Source: Moraxellaceae bacterium (GTDB lineage Bacteria > Pseudomonadota > Gammaproteobacteria > Pseudomonadales > Moraxellaceae). From it: a stretch of DNA of 7,822 nt. Below the pieces are notes generated by a model. The model did not search any database and was not told the DNA's origin. It was given only the letters and a program-made list of their open reading frames with translations. The DNA lies in assembly GCA_024234595.1 (NCBI GenBank), contig JACKNZ010000002.1, positions 1 to 7,822 on the forward strand, read 5' to 3'. Shown one piece after another: positions 1 through 6,372 of this stretch (the first letter of the stretch is position 1; every line of letters starts with the position of its first letter). Both the position numbers and the translations under genes were made by a program.

Positions 1-1
1 G

Positions 2-883
2 ACACAAGAATACAATCTATATAATCTAATTGACTATAGTGTTGACAGCACCATTTCGCTTGTCAATTATTTTATCACAAATCTAAATACTGGTGCGACA
101 TTGCTCGGTGCCGGTGCCGGAACATGGGATGACTATAACTTTTTTGAAAAAATTGCTACTCTAACAAATGTTGACTACATAGATTATCATATATATCCAC
201 CTCACTTCAATTATATAAATGATATTGCATTTCGAATTGATTCTATTGCAGACGCCAACAACAAGAAACTGGTGATTGGGGAGTCATGGTGTTATAAAGC
301 AACAAATAGTGAGATGACCAACATCAATCAACCTGTGGCAACCAGTCAACTAATTTACTCGAGAGACGTATTCGATTATTGGGTTTCAATTGATACTCTT
401 TTCGTTAAGGCAATGGTAAATTTATCACAACAATCCAAAATAGAGTTAGTACAATTTCATTGGCCAAATGTAATGTTTGGACAATTAACCTATGATTCCG
501 CTACACATTACTCAATGCCGCCTGGACAAATTCTAAATCTTGGAGCACAGACTGGTTACCAAAATATGTTTCAATTTCATCTTTCGCCTATTGGTCTTTA
601 TACAAGTGAAGGAATTGACAGTATTTGTTTAACAACAGGAATTGATGAGAACACATTTACTCCAATAATTTTTATATACCCAAATCCTGCACAAAATACC
701 ATTAACATTGAAACTTCTGAGTCTATAAAAATGATTTCAATAATTGATATGACTGGCAAAATAATTTTGCGCGAAAGTAATTCCAATCAGTTACATCTCC
801 CAGACTTACAAAATGGTTTGTACTTAATAAAAATTGAAACAGAGTATGGTTATTTAACACGAAAAATAATAATTGAAAAATAA
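2..883 (+). CDS. Secreted clan GH-A-like glycoside hydrolase with T9SS sorting domain (5' end missing)
   Basis: The frame is open from the left edge, so the start lies upstream; 293 residues are visible. Residues about 1-130 look like the end of a TIM barrel: DYHIYP near 61-66 resembles the His/Tyr strand 6 of clan GH-A glycosidases, and LVIGESW near 90-96 places a Glu (residue 94) where that clan has its strand-7 nucleophile. The last ~70 residues, beginning IFIYPNPAQN, form a type A T9SS C-terminal sorting domain (YPNP, then short beta strands ending NGLYLIKIET...KIIIEK), which sends the protein across the outer membrane of Bacteroidota. The sorting domain is clear; the hydrolase call is inference from two motifs, and substrate and GH family cannot be named. 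The stop lies 7 bases before the left R box of attC site 1, so this gene may itself be the end of a cassette that starts outside the window. Confidence 0.8.
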   Translation, partial: TQEYNLYNLIDYSVDSTISLVNYFITNLNTGATLLGAGAGTWDDYNFFEKIATLTNVDYIDYHIYPPHFNYINDIAFRIDSIADANNKKLVIGESWCYKATNSEMTNINQPVATSQLIYSRDVFDYWVSIDTLFVKAMVNLSQQSKIELVQFHWPNVMFGQLTYDSATHYSMPPGQILNLGAQTGYQNMFQFHLSPIGLYTSEGIDSICLTTGIDENTFTPIIFIYPNPAQNTINIETSESIKMISIIDMTGKIILRESNSNQLHLPDLQNGLYLIKIETEYGYLTRKIIIEK

Positions 884-890
884 GTGCAGC

Positions 891-1020
891 CGCTAACAAT
901 GTATATAGCAAATAGGCGAAATAGTAGTAAATTCAACGGTTGTAGCCCGCTTCAACTTCATCTCGGTTTGATAGGTTTGAAGTCCGCAATCGCCTACTTG
1001 CCATATACTCACCGTTGTAA
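891..1020 (+). other. attC-like recombination site 1
   Basis: This is a long imperfect palindrome between the secreted hydrolase and the acyltransferase. The left L arm 902-919 pairs with 990-1007 at 16 of 18 positions, and both mismatches are A/C on this strand (G-T wobbles on the other). Outside it lie an unpaired asymmetric spacer and the R boxes: CGCTAAC (891-897) on the left and GTTGTAACC (1014-1022) on the right. The right end reads ACCGTTG, as at site 3. The centre contains a second weaker stem (CTTCAAC / GTTTGAAG) and is clearly related to the centre of site 2 (GTAGCCCG, CGGTTT, ATAG in the same order). The predicted crossover point is between G1014 and T1015. The only open frame here (884-1072) is not a gene; it is read through the palindrome. 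Confidence 0.8.
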
Positions 1021-2354
1021 CCAATTTGACATCACCAGTAACATTTACCGACTTAAATCGTCATACATCTAATTTACCAGCCTAAATATGATGAAAAACA
1101 GATACTACTATATAGACTTCCTAAGAGTTATTGCAATTTTAATGATGTTCATATTTCATGTAAACATGATTTTTGTAGTGGAAAATGACTGGCATATTAA
1201 AGACGTTTCATCAAGCAATGTTTTAATGGAACTAAACTATTGGATGTCCGCATTTAGAATGCCTTTGTTATTTCTTGTTTCAGGTTTTGTTTCTGCCATA
1301 CTTCTTGAAAAAATGAATCAAAGACATTTTTTTTATCAACGATTTAAAAGACTAATTATCCCAACTGTGATATGGACGTTTTTGTTGGTTGCACCTCAAA
1401 TCTATTTTGAACGAAAATTACAAGGAATAGATTTCAATTATCTCGAATTTTATCAAACTTTTTTAGAGTTCAAGTGGTATCCAAATGGTAATTTTCATTG
1501 GTTACATCTTTGGTTTATCCCTTATTTATTCTGCTATAATATTTTATCAATACCATTATCAGTATATCTCAGTAAAAAGAATGTACGAAATAAACTTGAC
1601 TTTTTTTTTAATAAAGATTACTCAATAATTCCAATTATTTTTTTAGCTATAATCCCTTATACTTTTTTAGCAACTCGATTTGAAACTACGCACGATTTGA
1701 TTAACGATTGGGCAAGACATTCGTTCTTTATATTTTTTGTTTTTATTGGAGTATTAATGTATAAATTCCCAATTATTCTTGAGCAAATTGAGCGAAAAAG
1801 ACGGTTCTACTTAAGAACTGCTTTTTTACTAATTCTTTTCATCAATATAATTAGGTGGAATGGTTGGGAACCATTCGATTTATGGGATAATTGGATAACA
1901 AAACCTCAAACCTACATTTTCATTGCTCTAATAAATTTAAATGCTTGGGCATGGGTGTTAACTAGTTTAGGATATGGTAAAAAATATTTAAATAAAAAAA
2001 GTAATTTATTAGCCTATTGTAATCAGGCTGTCTATCCGTTCTATATTCTTCATCAGACCATTATTGTTGTTATTGGCTTTTATGTTGTTCAAACACCAGA
2101 TAATACAGCGTTTAAATATGTATTTTTACTTTTAGTTTGTTTTTCAATCTGTGTACTTATATATCATCTATTTATTCGACCGAATAATACAATGAGATTT
2201 TTATTTGGAATGAAAAAAACAAAAAAAACTGGTTACAACACGCAATATAGCAAAAAGCGGTAAAGTGCTTAATTGGAGGGGGGTAGCCCGTTTCAATTTT
2301 GTCACGGTTTAATAGTGAATCGCTCGTAATCCGCTTCATGCCATATTGCCAACG
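1015..2354 (+). mobile_element. Gene cassette A (acyltransferase)
   Basis: The unit runs from the predicted crossover point in site 1 to that in site 2 and carries one gene. Its first bases, with the preceding G, read GTTGTAACCA (1014-1023); the left R box of its terminal attC reads TGGTTACAAC (2230-2239), the exact reverse complement over 10 bases. An excised circular cassette would rebuild its attC from exactly these two parts. The 74 bases before the gene contain no convincing TAnnTTTG promoter. Confidence 0.75.
1088..2263 (+). CDS. Acyltransferase-3 family integral membrane acyltransferase
   Basis: 391 residues, close to full length for the family (Pfam acyltransferase 3, MdoC/OafB/WecH-like). 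These proteins transfer acetyl or other acyl groups onto sugars of surface polysaccharides or glycans from within the inner membrane. The first helix has the family signature: YYIDFLRVIAI...HVNMIF with Arg13 and His24 in the usual R-x10-H spacing. It is followed by RMPLLFLVSGF (57-67), RFKRLIIPTVIW (85-96), HLWFIPYLF (140-148) and the late YPFYILHQ (316-323) with His322. About ten hydrophobic segments are visible. Two adjacent ATG codons (1088, 1091) could start it; the first is used. The final ten residues, from Gly382, are encoded inside the left arm of attC site 2 and are probably not part of the conserved fold. The acceptor substrate cannot be inferred: no polysaccharide genes are adjacent. 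Confidence 0.88.
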   Translation: MMKNRYYYIDFLRVIAILMMFIFHVNMIFVVENDWHIKDVSSSNVLMELNYWMSAFRMPLLFLVSGFVSAILLEKMNQRHFFYQRFKRLIIPTVIWTFLLVAPQIYFERKLQGIDFNYLEFYQTFLEFKWYPNGNFHWLHLWFIPYLFCYNILSIPLSVYLSKKNVRNKLDFFFNKDYSIIPIIFLAIIPYTFLATRFETTHDLINDWARHSFFIFFVFIGVLMYKFPIILEQIERKRRFYLRTAFLLILFINIIRWNGWEPFDLWDNWITKPQTYIFIALINLNAWAWVLTSLGYGKKYLNKKSNLLAYCNQAVYPFYILHQTIIVVIGFYVVQTPDNTAFKYVFLLLVCFSICVLIYHLFIRPNNTMRFLFGMKKTKKTGYNTQYSKKR

Positions 2355-2360
2355 TTGTGC
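2233..2360 (+). other. attC-like recombination site 2
   Basis: The L arm 2242-2260 pairs with 2331-2349 at 16 of 19 positions; two of the three mismatches are A/C on this strand. The R boxes are TTACAAC (2233-2239) and GTTGTGC (2354-2360). Between R and L the left arm has 2 unpaired bases and the right arm 4, the same asymmetry as at site 3. The left arm overlaps the last codons and stop of the acyltransferase gene. The centre shares the GTAGCCCG...CGGTTT...ATAG series with site 1, so the two sites are of one subtype although their R boxes differ. Confidence 0.83.
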
Positions 2361-2396
2361 GGCATACTGAAAAAAGCCAACGCTCGGTCAAGCACA

Positions 2397-2438
2397 TTTG
2401 GTTTTTGCCCACGCTAAAAGCCAACGCTGCAACCAAAA
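2397..2438 (+). repeat. Hairpin repeat, left copy, containing the 20-base direct repeat
   Basis: TTTGGTT (2397-2403) and AACCAAA (2431-2437) form a perfect 7-base stem around a loop containing GCCAACGCTGC. The repeat AGCCAACGCTGCAACCAAAA at 2419-2438 recurs exactly at 5356-5375, and CACATTTG precedes both copies (2393, 5337). A further AAAGCCAACGCT lies at about 2373-2384. The role is unknown; it sits just upstream of the promoter of the restriction-modification genes. Confidence 0.6.
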
Positions 2439-2481
2439 GAGCTTGCCCTTTCCCTACCCACGATAAGACAATGCATAAATA

Positions 2482-2496
2482 CACTGAATAATAGTG
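2482..2496 (+). promoter_or_regulatory. Possible operator for the upstream regulator (weak)
   Basis: CACT (2482-2485) and AGTG (2493-2496) form an interrupted inverted repeat of 4+4 bases about 10 bases upstream of the -7 element. Controller proteins of restriction-modification systems bind ACT...AGT dyads at their own promoter, so the position suits autoregulation. The match is short enough to be chance. Confidence 0.25.
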
Positions 2497-2505
2497 AACT
2501 TTTGC

Positions 2506-2513
2506 TATCTTTG
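2506..2513 (+). promoter_or_regulatory. Bacteroidota -7 promoter element for the regulator-RM operon
   Basis: TATCTTTG is a perfect match to the Bacteroidota primary-sigma -7 consensus TAnnTTTG and lies 28 bases before the regulator's ATG, implying a leader of about 20-25 bases. No clear -33 TTTG is seen at the expected distance; the dyad CACT...AGTG occupies that region. This gives cassette B its own promoter. Confidence 0.65.
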
Positions 2514-2541
2514 ACACCGAATAAACAAAACTTAGGTTTCA

Positions 2542-2733
2542 ATGAACCGAATAAAAGAAGTTTTAAAGGACAAAGGAATTTCGCAGACTTGGCTTGCCAA
2601 ACAGACAGGAAAGAGTTACAACACGATTAACGAATATGCTCGAAACGTGAGACAACCGAGTTTGGAAGACTTGTACACAATTGCGGAAATCCTAAATGTG
2701 GAAGTCAAAGATTTATTAATTGAAAGAAGATAA
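2542..2733 (+). CDS. XRE/Cro-type helix-turn-helix regulator (probable RM controller protein)
   Basis: 63 residues, a single Cro/C1-type HTH domain with nothing else. Helix 2 is near residues 14-23 (SQTWLAKQTG), the recognition helix near 25-34 (SYNTINEYAR), followed by the family's RQPSLEDLYTIAEILNV segment. It is likely a DNA-binding dimer in the cytoplasm. It stops 2 bases before the ATG of the restriction-modification enzyme, so the two genes are surely co-transcribed. Small HTH proteins in this position (C proteins) delay or limit expression of the nuclease after the genes enter a new host. The controller role is inferred from position and size; the HTH fold is clear from sequence. Confidence 0.88.
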   Translation: MNRIKEVLKDKGISQTWLAKQTGKSYNTINEYARNVRQPSLEDLYTIAEILNVEVKDLLIERR

Positions 2734-2735
2734 TA

Positions 2736-5318
2736 ATGGCACAATCAATAGAACCGAACATTGCAGATTTAGCCAACGGTTGGTTAAGAAAGTATAAACT
2801 ACCTTACAAATTAGAGCAGGAATCAGTTAATGCAGAAATTGACAAAGCACTCTCTGACTACTACACCAAAAATGGCGGAGCAGGTGCAAATCGTCCAGAT
2901 GCCAAAATATTACTTCAAGACAAAAATTTAGACTTCTACCCTGTTCTTATTGAGTACAAAGGCTACAAAGACAAACTCGTAAAACTTGACAAAGATGGAC
3001 AAGTTGAAAACAGAACTTCTAAAAATGAACCTCACTTTAAAAACATCAACTCGTTTGCTGTAAACGGAGCGGTACATTACGCAAATGCTTTACTTCATCA
3101 TACAAGCTACACCGATATTATCGCTATCGGAATGACAGGCTACAAAGATGAAACAGGAAAAATTCATCACGAAATTGGCGTTTATTATGTTTCTAAAAGC
3201 AATTTAGGTGCAGGACAGAAAATTGGTGACTACACCGACTTCTCATTTTTAGCACCTACGAATTTTGAGGGTTTTATTGAGAAAGTAAAAACGCTTCAAC
3301 TTTCACAGGAAGAACTTGACAAGTTAAAAGAACAACGTGAACAAGAAATAGATAAAACTCTGGTTAAACTTAACAATCATATTTTCGAAAATGAAAAAGG
3401 AATAAGTGAAAAAGACAGAGTTTATTTAGTTGCGGCATCAATTATGGCAACTATTGGAATACCGAATAAAGTAGCTTCTTTAGATAAAACAGATTTAAAA
3501 TCTTCTACGGAAAAGGGTAATAAAGATGGTGAGGTAATTTTAAGAAAGATAAAGGCTTTTTTAGATGAAAAAGATATTCCTGTAGAAAAGAAAGATTTTG
3601 TCATAAGAGCACTTGATAATACACTTACAACAGATAATATAAACAAAGTAGAAAATGGTGAAAGTCAGTTGAAAAGGGTATTTACTAAGATAGTTGATGA
3701 CCTTGGTATTTATTACAAAATCGGTTTAACGACCGATTTTACAGGAAAATTATTCAACGAAATGTATAGTTGGTTAGGCTTTTCTCAAGATAAGTTAAAT
3801 GATGTTGTACTAACTCCAAATTATGTTGCCTCACTCTTGGTCAAATTAGCAAGGGTTAATAAGGATTCTTATGTATGGGATTTTGCAACAGGTTCAGCAG
3901 GTTTGTTAGTTGCTGCAATGAATGAAATGCTTAATGACGCTAAGAACAGTATTACTTCACCAGAAGAATTAACTCAAAAAGAACTAAAGATTAAAGCTGA
4001 ACAGCTACTTGGATTGGAGTTATTGCCCGATATTTATATGCTTGCTATCCTCAATATGATTTTGATGGGTGATGGCAGTTCAAATATTTTAAACATTGAT
4101 TCAATTAAAGATTTTGATGGGAAATATGGATTTGGAAAAACTGACACCAAATTCCCTGCGGATGCTTTTATTTTAAATCCACCATACTCTGCTTTAGGTA
4201 ATGGGATGAATTTTGTGGAAAGAGCTTTAGGAATGATGGATAAGGGTTATGCTGCTATTATTATTCAGAGTTCAACTGGTTCAGGTAAGGCAAAGGATTA
4301 TAACAAAAAAATATTAGAAAAGCATACATTACTGGCTAGCATCAAAATGCCAGCAGATATTTTCATAGGTAAATCTAATGTTCAAACTAATATATATGTA
4401 TTCAAAATAAATGAATCACATCATAAAGAGGAAATGGTTAAGTTCTTTGATTTCTCTAATGATGGTTATACAAGAAGCAATCGAAGAAAGGCTAGTAATA
4501 ACCTTAATGATACTGACCAAGCGAAAAAACGGTATGAAGAATTAGTTAATGTAATCCGCTTTGGGAAAAGTAAACTTAAAATATTTTCAGATAAAGAATA
4601 TTTTGAAAATACAATTGACCCAAAGAATGGAACAGACTGGAATCAAACTCCGCCTATTGACATTAAGCCAAGTTTGCAGGATTTTAGAAAAACAGTTACT
4701 GATTATTTAGATTGGGAAGTGAGTAATATCCTTAAAAAACAAAGCCTAGAAACTAAAGAAGACAATAGTTTAAATGCCATTTTAACAAAAAAGCTAGAAG
4801 ATGTTAAAACTAAGGAATATAAACTAGGTGATTTATTTGACATTAAAGGCAATCCTCAACTAAACAAATCAAGTTTCGTTTTTAACGAGCAAGGTGAATA
4901 TCCATATTTTACTAGAACGGTTATGAATAATGGAATAGCAGGTTATGTTGATTATTTAGATGACGACCATAAAATTAATGGTAATTGTATTGCAATTGGT
5001 ATGATGGGAATGCAATTCTTTTATATGGAAAAAGATTTTTATGCAGGGCAATTTACTAAGAGAGCTATTCCAAAATCATTTAACCTAACTCCAAGAATAG
5101 CAACTTATTTTATAAGTTTAATGAATAGAAATCAACATACCTTTCAAAATGTTTTGGTAAGAAATTTTGAACGTGAATTCAAAAAAACAATCGTTCAACT
5201 TCCAATAAAAGATGGCAAAATAGATTTTGACTTTATGGAGAATTTAATAGGAGAAATAGAAGCAAAACGAATAGCTCCTCTTGAAGCTTATGTAAAAAAA
5301 CATAAATTAAAGAATTAG
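2736..5318 (+). CDS. Type IIG-like single-chain restriction-modification enzyme (nuclease, N6-adenine methyltransferase, target recognition)
   Basis: 860 residues with the order of type IIG/IIL enzymes such as MmeI. The N-terminal nuclease (about 1-200) shows a PD-(D/E)xK site: RPD with Asp55, then LIEYKG with Glu73 and Lys75. A helical linker (about 190-330) leads to an HsdM-like gamma-class N6-adenine methyltransferase: LTPNYVASLLVKLA (359-372), SAM motif I DFATGSAGLL (382-391), GLELLPDIYMLAILNMIL (426-443) and catalytic NPPY (481-484). Residues about 690-860 look like one HsdS half: YKLGDLFDIKG opens a target recognition domain, and a C-terminal helix (about 833-858) follows. Predicted activity is cutting of unmodified DNA and adenine methylation of the same site; the recognition sequence cannot be read. 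An HsdM-only or HsdM-HsdS fusion is less likely because of the N-terminal nuclease motif. The enzyme appears intact. Codon use changes near residue 225: Tyr is TAC in 10 of 13 cases before, 2 of 25 after. Confidence 0.87.
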   Translation: MAQSIEPNIADLANGWLRKYKLPYKLEQESVNAEIDKALSDYYTKNGGAGANRPDAKILLQDKNLDFYPVLIEYKGYKDKLVKLDKDGQVENRTSKNEPHFKNINSFAVNGAVHYANALLHHTSYTDIIAIGMTGYKDETGKIHHEIGVYYVSKSNLGAGQKIGDYTDFSFLAPTNFEGFIEKVKTLQLSQEELDKLKEQREQEIDKTLVKLNNHIFENEKGISEKDRVYLVAASIMATIGIPNKVASLDKTDLKSSTEKGNKDGEVILRKIKAFLDEKDIPVEKKDFVIRALDNTLTTDNINKVENGESQLKRVFTKIVDDLGIYYKIGLTTDFTGKLFNEMYSWLGFSQDKLNDVVLTPNYVASLLVKLARVNKDSYVWDFATGSAGLLVAAMNEMLNDAKNSITSPEELTQKELKIKAEQLLGLELLPDIYMLAILNMILMGDGSSNILNIDSIKDFDGKYGFGKTDTKFPADAFILNPPYSALGNGMNFVERALGMMDKGYAAIIIQSSTGSGKAKDYNKKILEKHTLLASIKMPADIFIGKSNVQTNIYVFKINESHHKEEMVKFFDFSNDGYTRSNRRKASNNLNDTDQAKKRYEELVNVIRFGKSKLKIFSDKEYFENTIDPKNGTDWNQTPPIDIKPSLQDFRKTVTDYLDWEVSNILKKQSLETKEDNSLNAILTKKLEDVKTKEYKLGDLFDIKGNPQLNKSSFVFNEQGEYPYFTRTVMNNGIAGYVDYLDDDHKINGNCIAIGMMGMQFFYMEKDFYAGQFTKRAIPKSFNLTPRIATYFISLMNRNQHTFQNVLVRNFEREFKKTIVQLPIKDGKIDFDFMENLIGEIEAKRIAPLEAYVKKHKLKN

Positions 5319-5340
5319 CCAATGCAGAAAGCCATACACA

Positions 5341-5384
5341 TTTGCAATTCGCACCAGCCAACGCTGCAACCAAAAAATTGCAAA
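5341..5384 (+). repeat. Hairpin repeat, right copy, containing the 20-base direct repeat
   Basis: TTTGCAATT (5341-5349) and AATTGCAAA (5376-5384) form a perfect 9-base stem around a 26-base loop that holds most of the second copy of AGCCAACGCTGCAACCAAAA (5356-5375). Compared with the left copy, the stem sequence differs on both sides but pairing is kept. It lies 22 bases after the stop of the restriction-modification gene. No U-run follows, so it is not a typical intrinsic terminator. Confidence 0.6.
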
Positions 5385-5432
5385 AGAGTATGTCTTTGCC
5401 AATGCTGACAGCCTGAAGAAAAAAAAGTACGA

Positions 5433-5564
5433 CCGCACAACAAAGTGTATAAATCATTGGGCGGATAGTGCTAATTTAAAGAGCGTTACATTTAATAAAC
5501 TTCGTAGCAGTTTGACAGAGAAGTGCTTTGAAATGCCCAACGCTTCATACACAAACCGTTGTGC
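5433..5564 (+). other. attC-like recombination site 3
   Basis: The L arm GTGTATAAATCATTGGGC (5445-5462) pairs with 5535-5552 at 15 of 18 positions; two of three mismatches are A/C on this strand. The R boxes are GCACAAC (5435-5441) and GTTGTGC (5558-5564), perfectly complementary. The unpaired spacer is AAA on the left and AAACC on the right. The centre contains AATAAACTT...GTGCT (5494-5527), a block that recurs at site 5. The predicted crossover point is between G5558 and T5559. Confidence 0.85.
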
Positions 5565-6353
5565 TTCATTATGACAAACCACTAACCAATGATAAAATTC
5601 TTTAGAAAAATTAGACAAATCTTCCTTCTACAAGGAAAAAGTGGTAAATACTTTAAATATGCTATTGGTGAGATTATTTTGGTTGTGATCGGGATTTTGA
5701 TAGCACTCTCAATTAACAACTGGAATCAAAATAGGCTGGAGAAAAACAGAGCCTATTCTTATTTGAATCAGGTCCGTAGTGACCTAGAAGCGGACCTGAA
5801 ATACATTGATAAAATGTTAAGTTTATATACTGATAATCTGATGATATTTGAAGAAGCAAAATCAAGCGATTTTGAGAACGATTCTGTACTAAACGAACTT
5901 GGTAAAGTGCTGACAATTAATTCAGATCCAAGGGAATTCCCACGAGCGTATACGAGCTTGGTCAACTCCGGTGCAATCGAACTAATTGACGAAAAAGAAC
6001 TTATTGAAAAGATCAACTTATATTACTTAACAACCTGTGTAAAATACAATAACGTAATCGGGTACCATAAGGATTTCAATCTCCAGAATATTGAAGGAGT
6101 CCTTGTTCATAGACTCGAGTTAGATGATGATGGCAACTTCAGCCCAGAGTCGATAAGAGAAGAAATTGAATCTGGTAGTTTGGCTTCAATCATTAACTGG
6201 CAGATTAACTATTTAAAGAGATTTAAATCCTTAGCCATTCAATGTCGAGATCAAGCACTAATAATTCAAGAACTCATCCCGCGTTTAGAATAGACGAAAG
6301 CACAACAAAACCTATACGCAATGCCCTTTGGGACACTGCGCATAGCCAAACCG
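5559..6353 (+). mobile_element. Gene cassette C (DUF6090 protein)
   Basis: The unit is about 795 bases, an ordinary cassette size, with one gene. Its first bases with the preceding G, GTTGTGCTT (5558-5566), are the exact reverse complement of AAGCACAAC (6298-6306), the left R box of its terminal attC, whereas the adjoining right R box GTTTGTTGC fits poorly. No promoter motif is visible in the 30 bases before the gene. Confidence 0.75.
5589..6293 (+). CDS. DUF6090 family membrane-anchored protein
   Basis: 234 residues with the hallmark N-terminus of this Bacteroidota family: MIKFFRKIRQ, then GKSGKYFKYAIGEIILVVIGILIALSINNWN with basic residues before one transmembrane helix (about 26-44), followed by ..NWNQNR. 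The remaining ~185 residues are polar and helical and should face the periplasm. Many paralogues occur in Bacteroidota genomes, usually of unknown function; none is claimed here. The start at 5589 gives the full family N-terminus and lies 31 bases after the cassette crossover point. The stop is 4 bases before the R box of site 4, so gene and cassette are tightly fitted. No truncation or frameshift is seen. Confidence 0.87.
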   Translation: MIKFFRKIRQIFLLQGKSGKYFKYAIGEIILVVIGILIALSINNWNQNRLEKNRAYSYLNQVRSDLEADLKYIDKMLSLYTDNLMIFEEAKSSDFENDSVLNELGKVLTINSDPREFPRAYTSLVNSGAIELIDEKELIEKINLYYLTTCVKYNNVIGYHKDFNLQNIEGVLVHRLELDDDGNFSPESIREEIESGSLASIINWQINYLKRFKSLAIQCRDQALIIQELIPRLE

Positions 6354-6361
6354 TTTGTTGC
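6298..6361 (+). other. attC-like recombination site 4 (short form)
   Basis: This is a compact site of about 64 bases. CTATACGCAATGCCC (6312-6326) pairs with 6331-6345 at 12 of 15 positions across a 4-base loop (TTTG); all three mismatches are A/C or C/A on this strand, so the opposite strand would pair throughout using G-T wobbles. The R boxes are AAGCACAAC (6298-6306) and GTTTGTTGC (6353-6361), the right one an irregular variant preceded by the usual ACC. It lacks the long variable centre of sites 1-3. Confidence 0.8.
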
Positions 6362-6372
6362 AAGCAGAAGAA

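Larger units (their letters stand above)
2355..5558 (+). mobile_element. Gene cassette B (regulator plus restriction-modification enzyme)
   Basis: The unit runs from the site 2 crossover to the site 3 crossover, about 3.2 kb, long for a cassette. Its first bases with the preceding G, GTTGTGCGG (2354-2362), are the exact reverse complement of the left R box CCGCACAAC (5433-5441) of the attC at its end. It contains two co-directional genes, its own promoter and a related hairpin at each end. The 20-base sequence AGCCAACGCTGCAACCAAAA occurs at both ends (2419-2438 and 5356-5375). Confidence 0.75.

Noticed and set aside
884..1072. Open frame of 62 codons on the + strand
   Set aside because: It is read straight through the attC-like palindrome of site 1 and has no recognisable protein features.
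2302..2517. Antisense open frame of 71 codons
   Set aside because: It covers the site 2 right arm, the hairpin repeat and the promoter of the regulator; its composition reflects these repeats and not a protein.
2736..5318. Reading the enzyme as a type I HsdM subunit
   Set aside because: The methyltransferase core is HsdM-like, but the N-terminal PD-(D/E)xK motif, the fused recognition domain and the absence of separate HsdR/HsdS genes fit a type IIG-like enzyme better.
5341..5384. Hairpin after the RM gene as an intrinsic terminator
   Set aside because: The loop is 26 bases, the stem is AT-rich and no T-run follows.
891..6361. Palindromes as REP-type elements or a CRISPR array
   Set aside because: There are no regularly spaced identical repeats, and REP elements would not show R boxes complementary to the distant start of the same gene unit.
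6355..6372. Alternative TTG start for the cassette D protein
   Set aside because: It falls inside the right R box of site 4. The ATG at 6373 gives a normal N-terminus after the cassette boundary.
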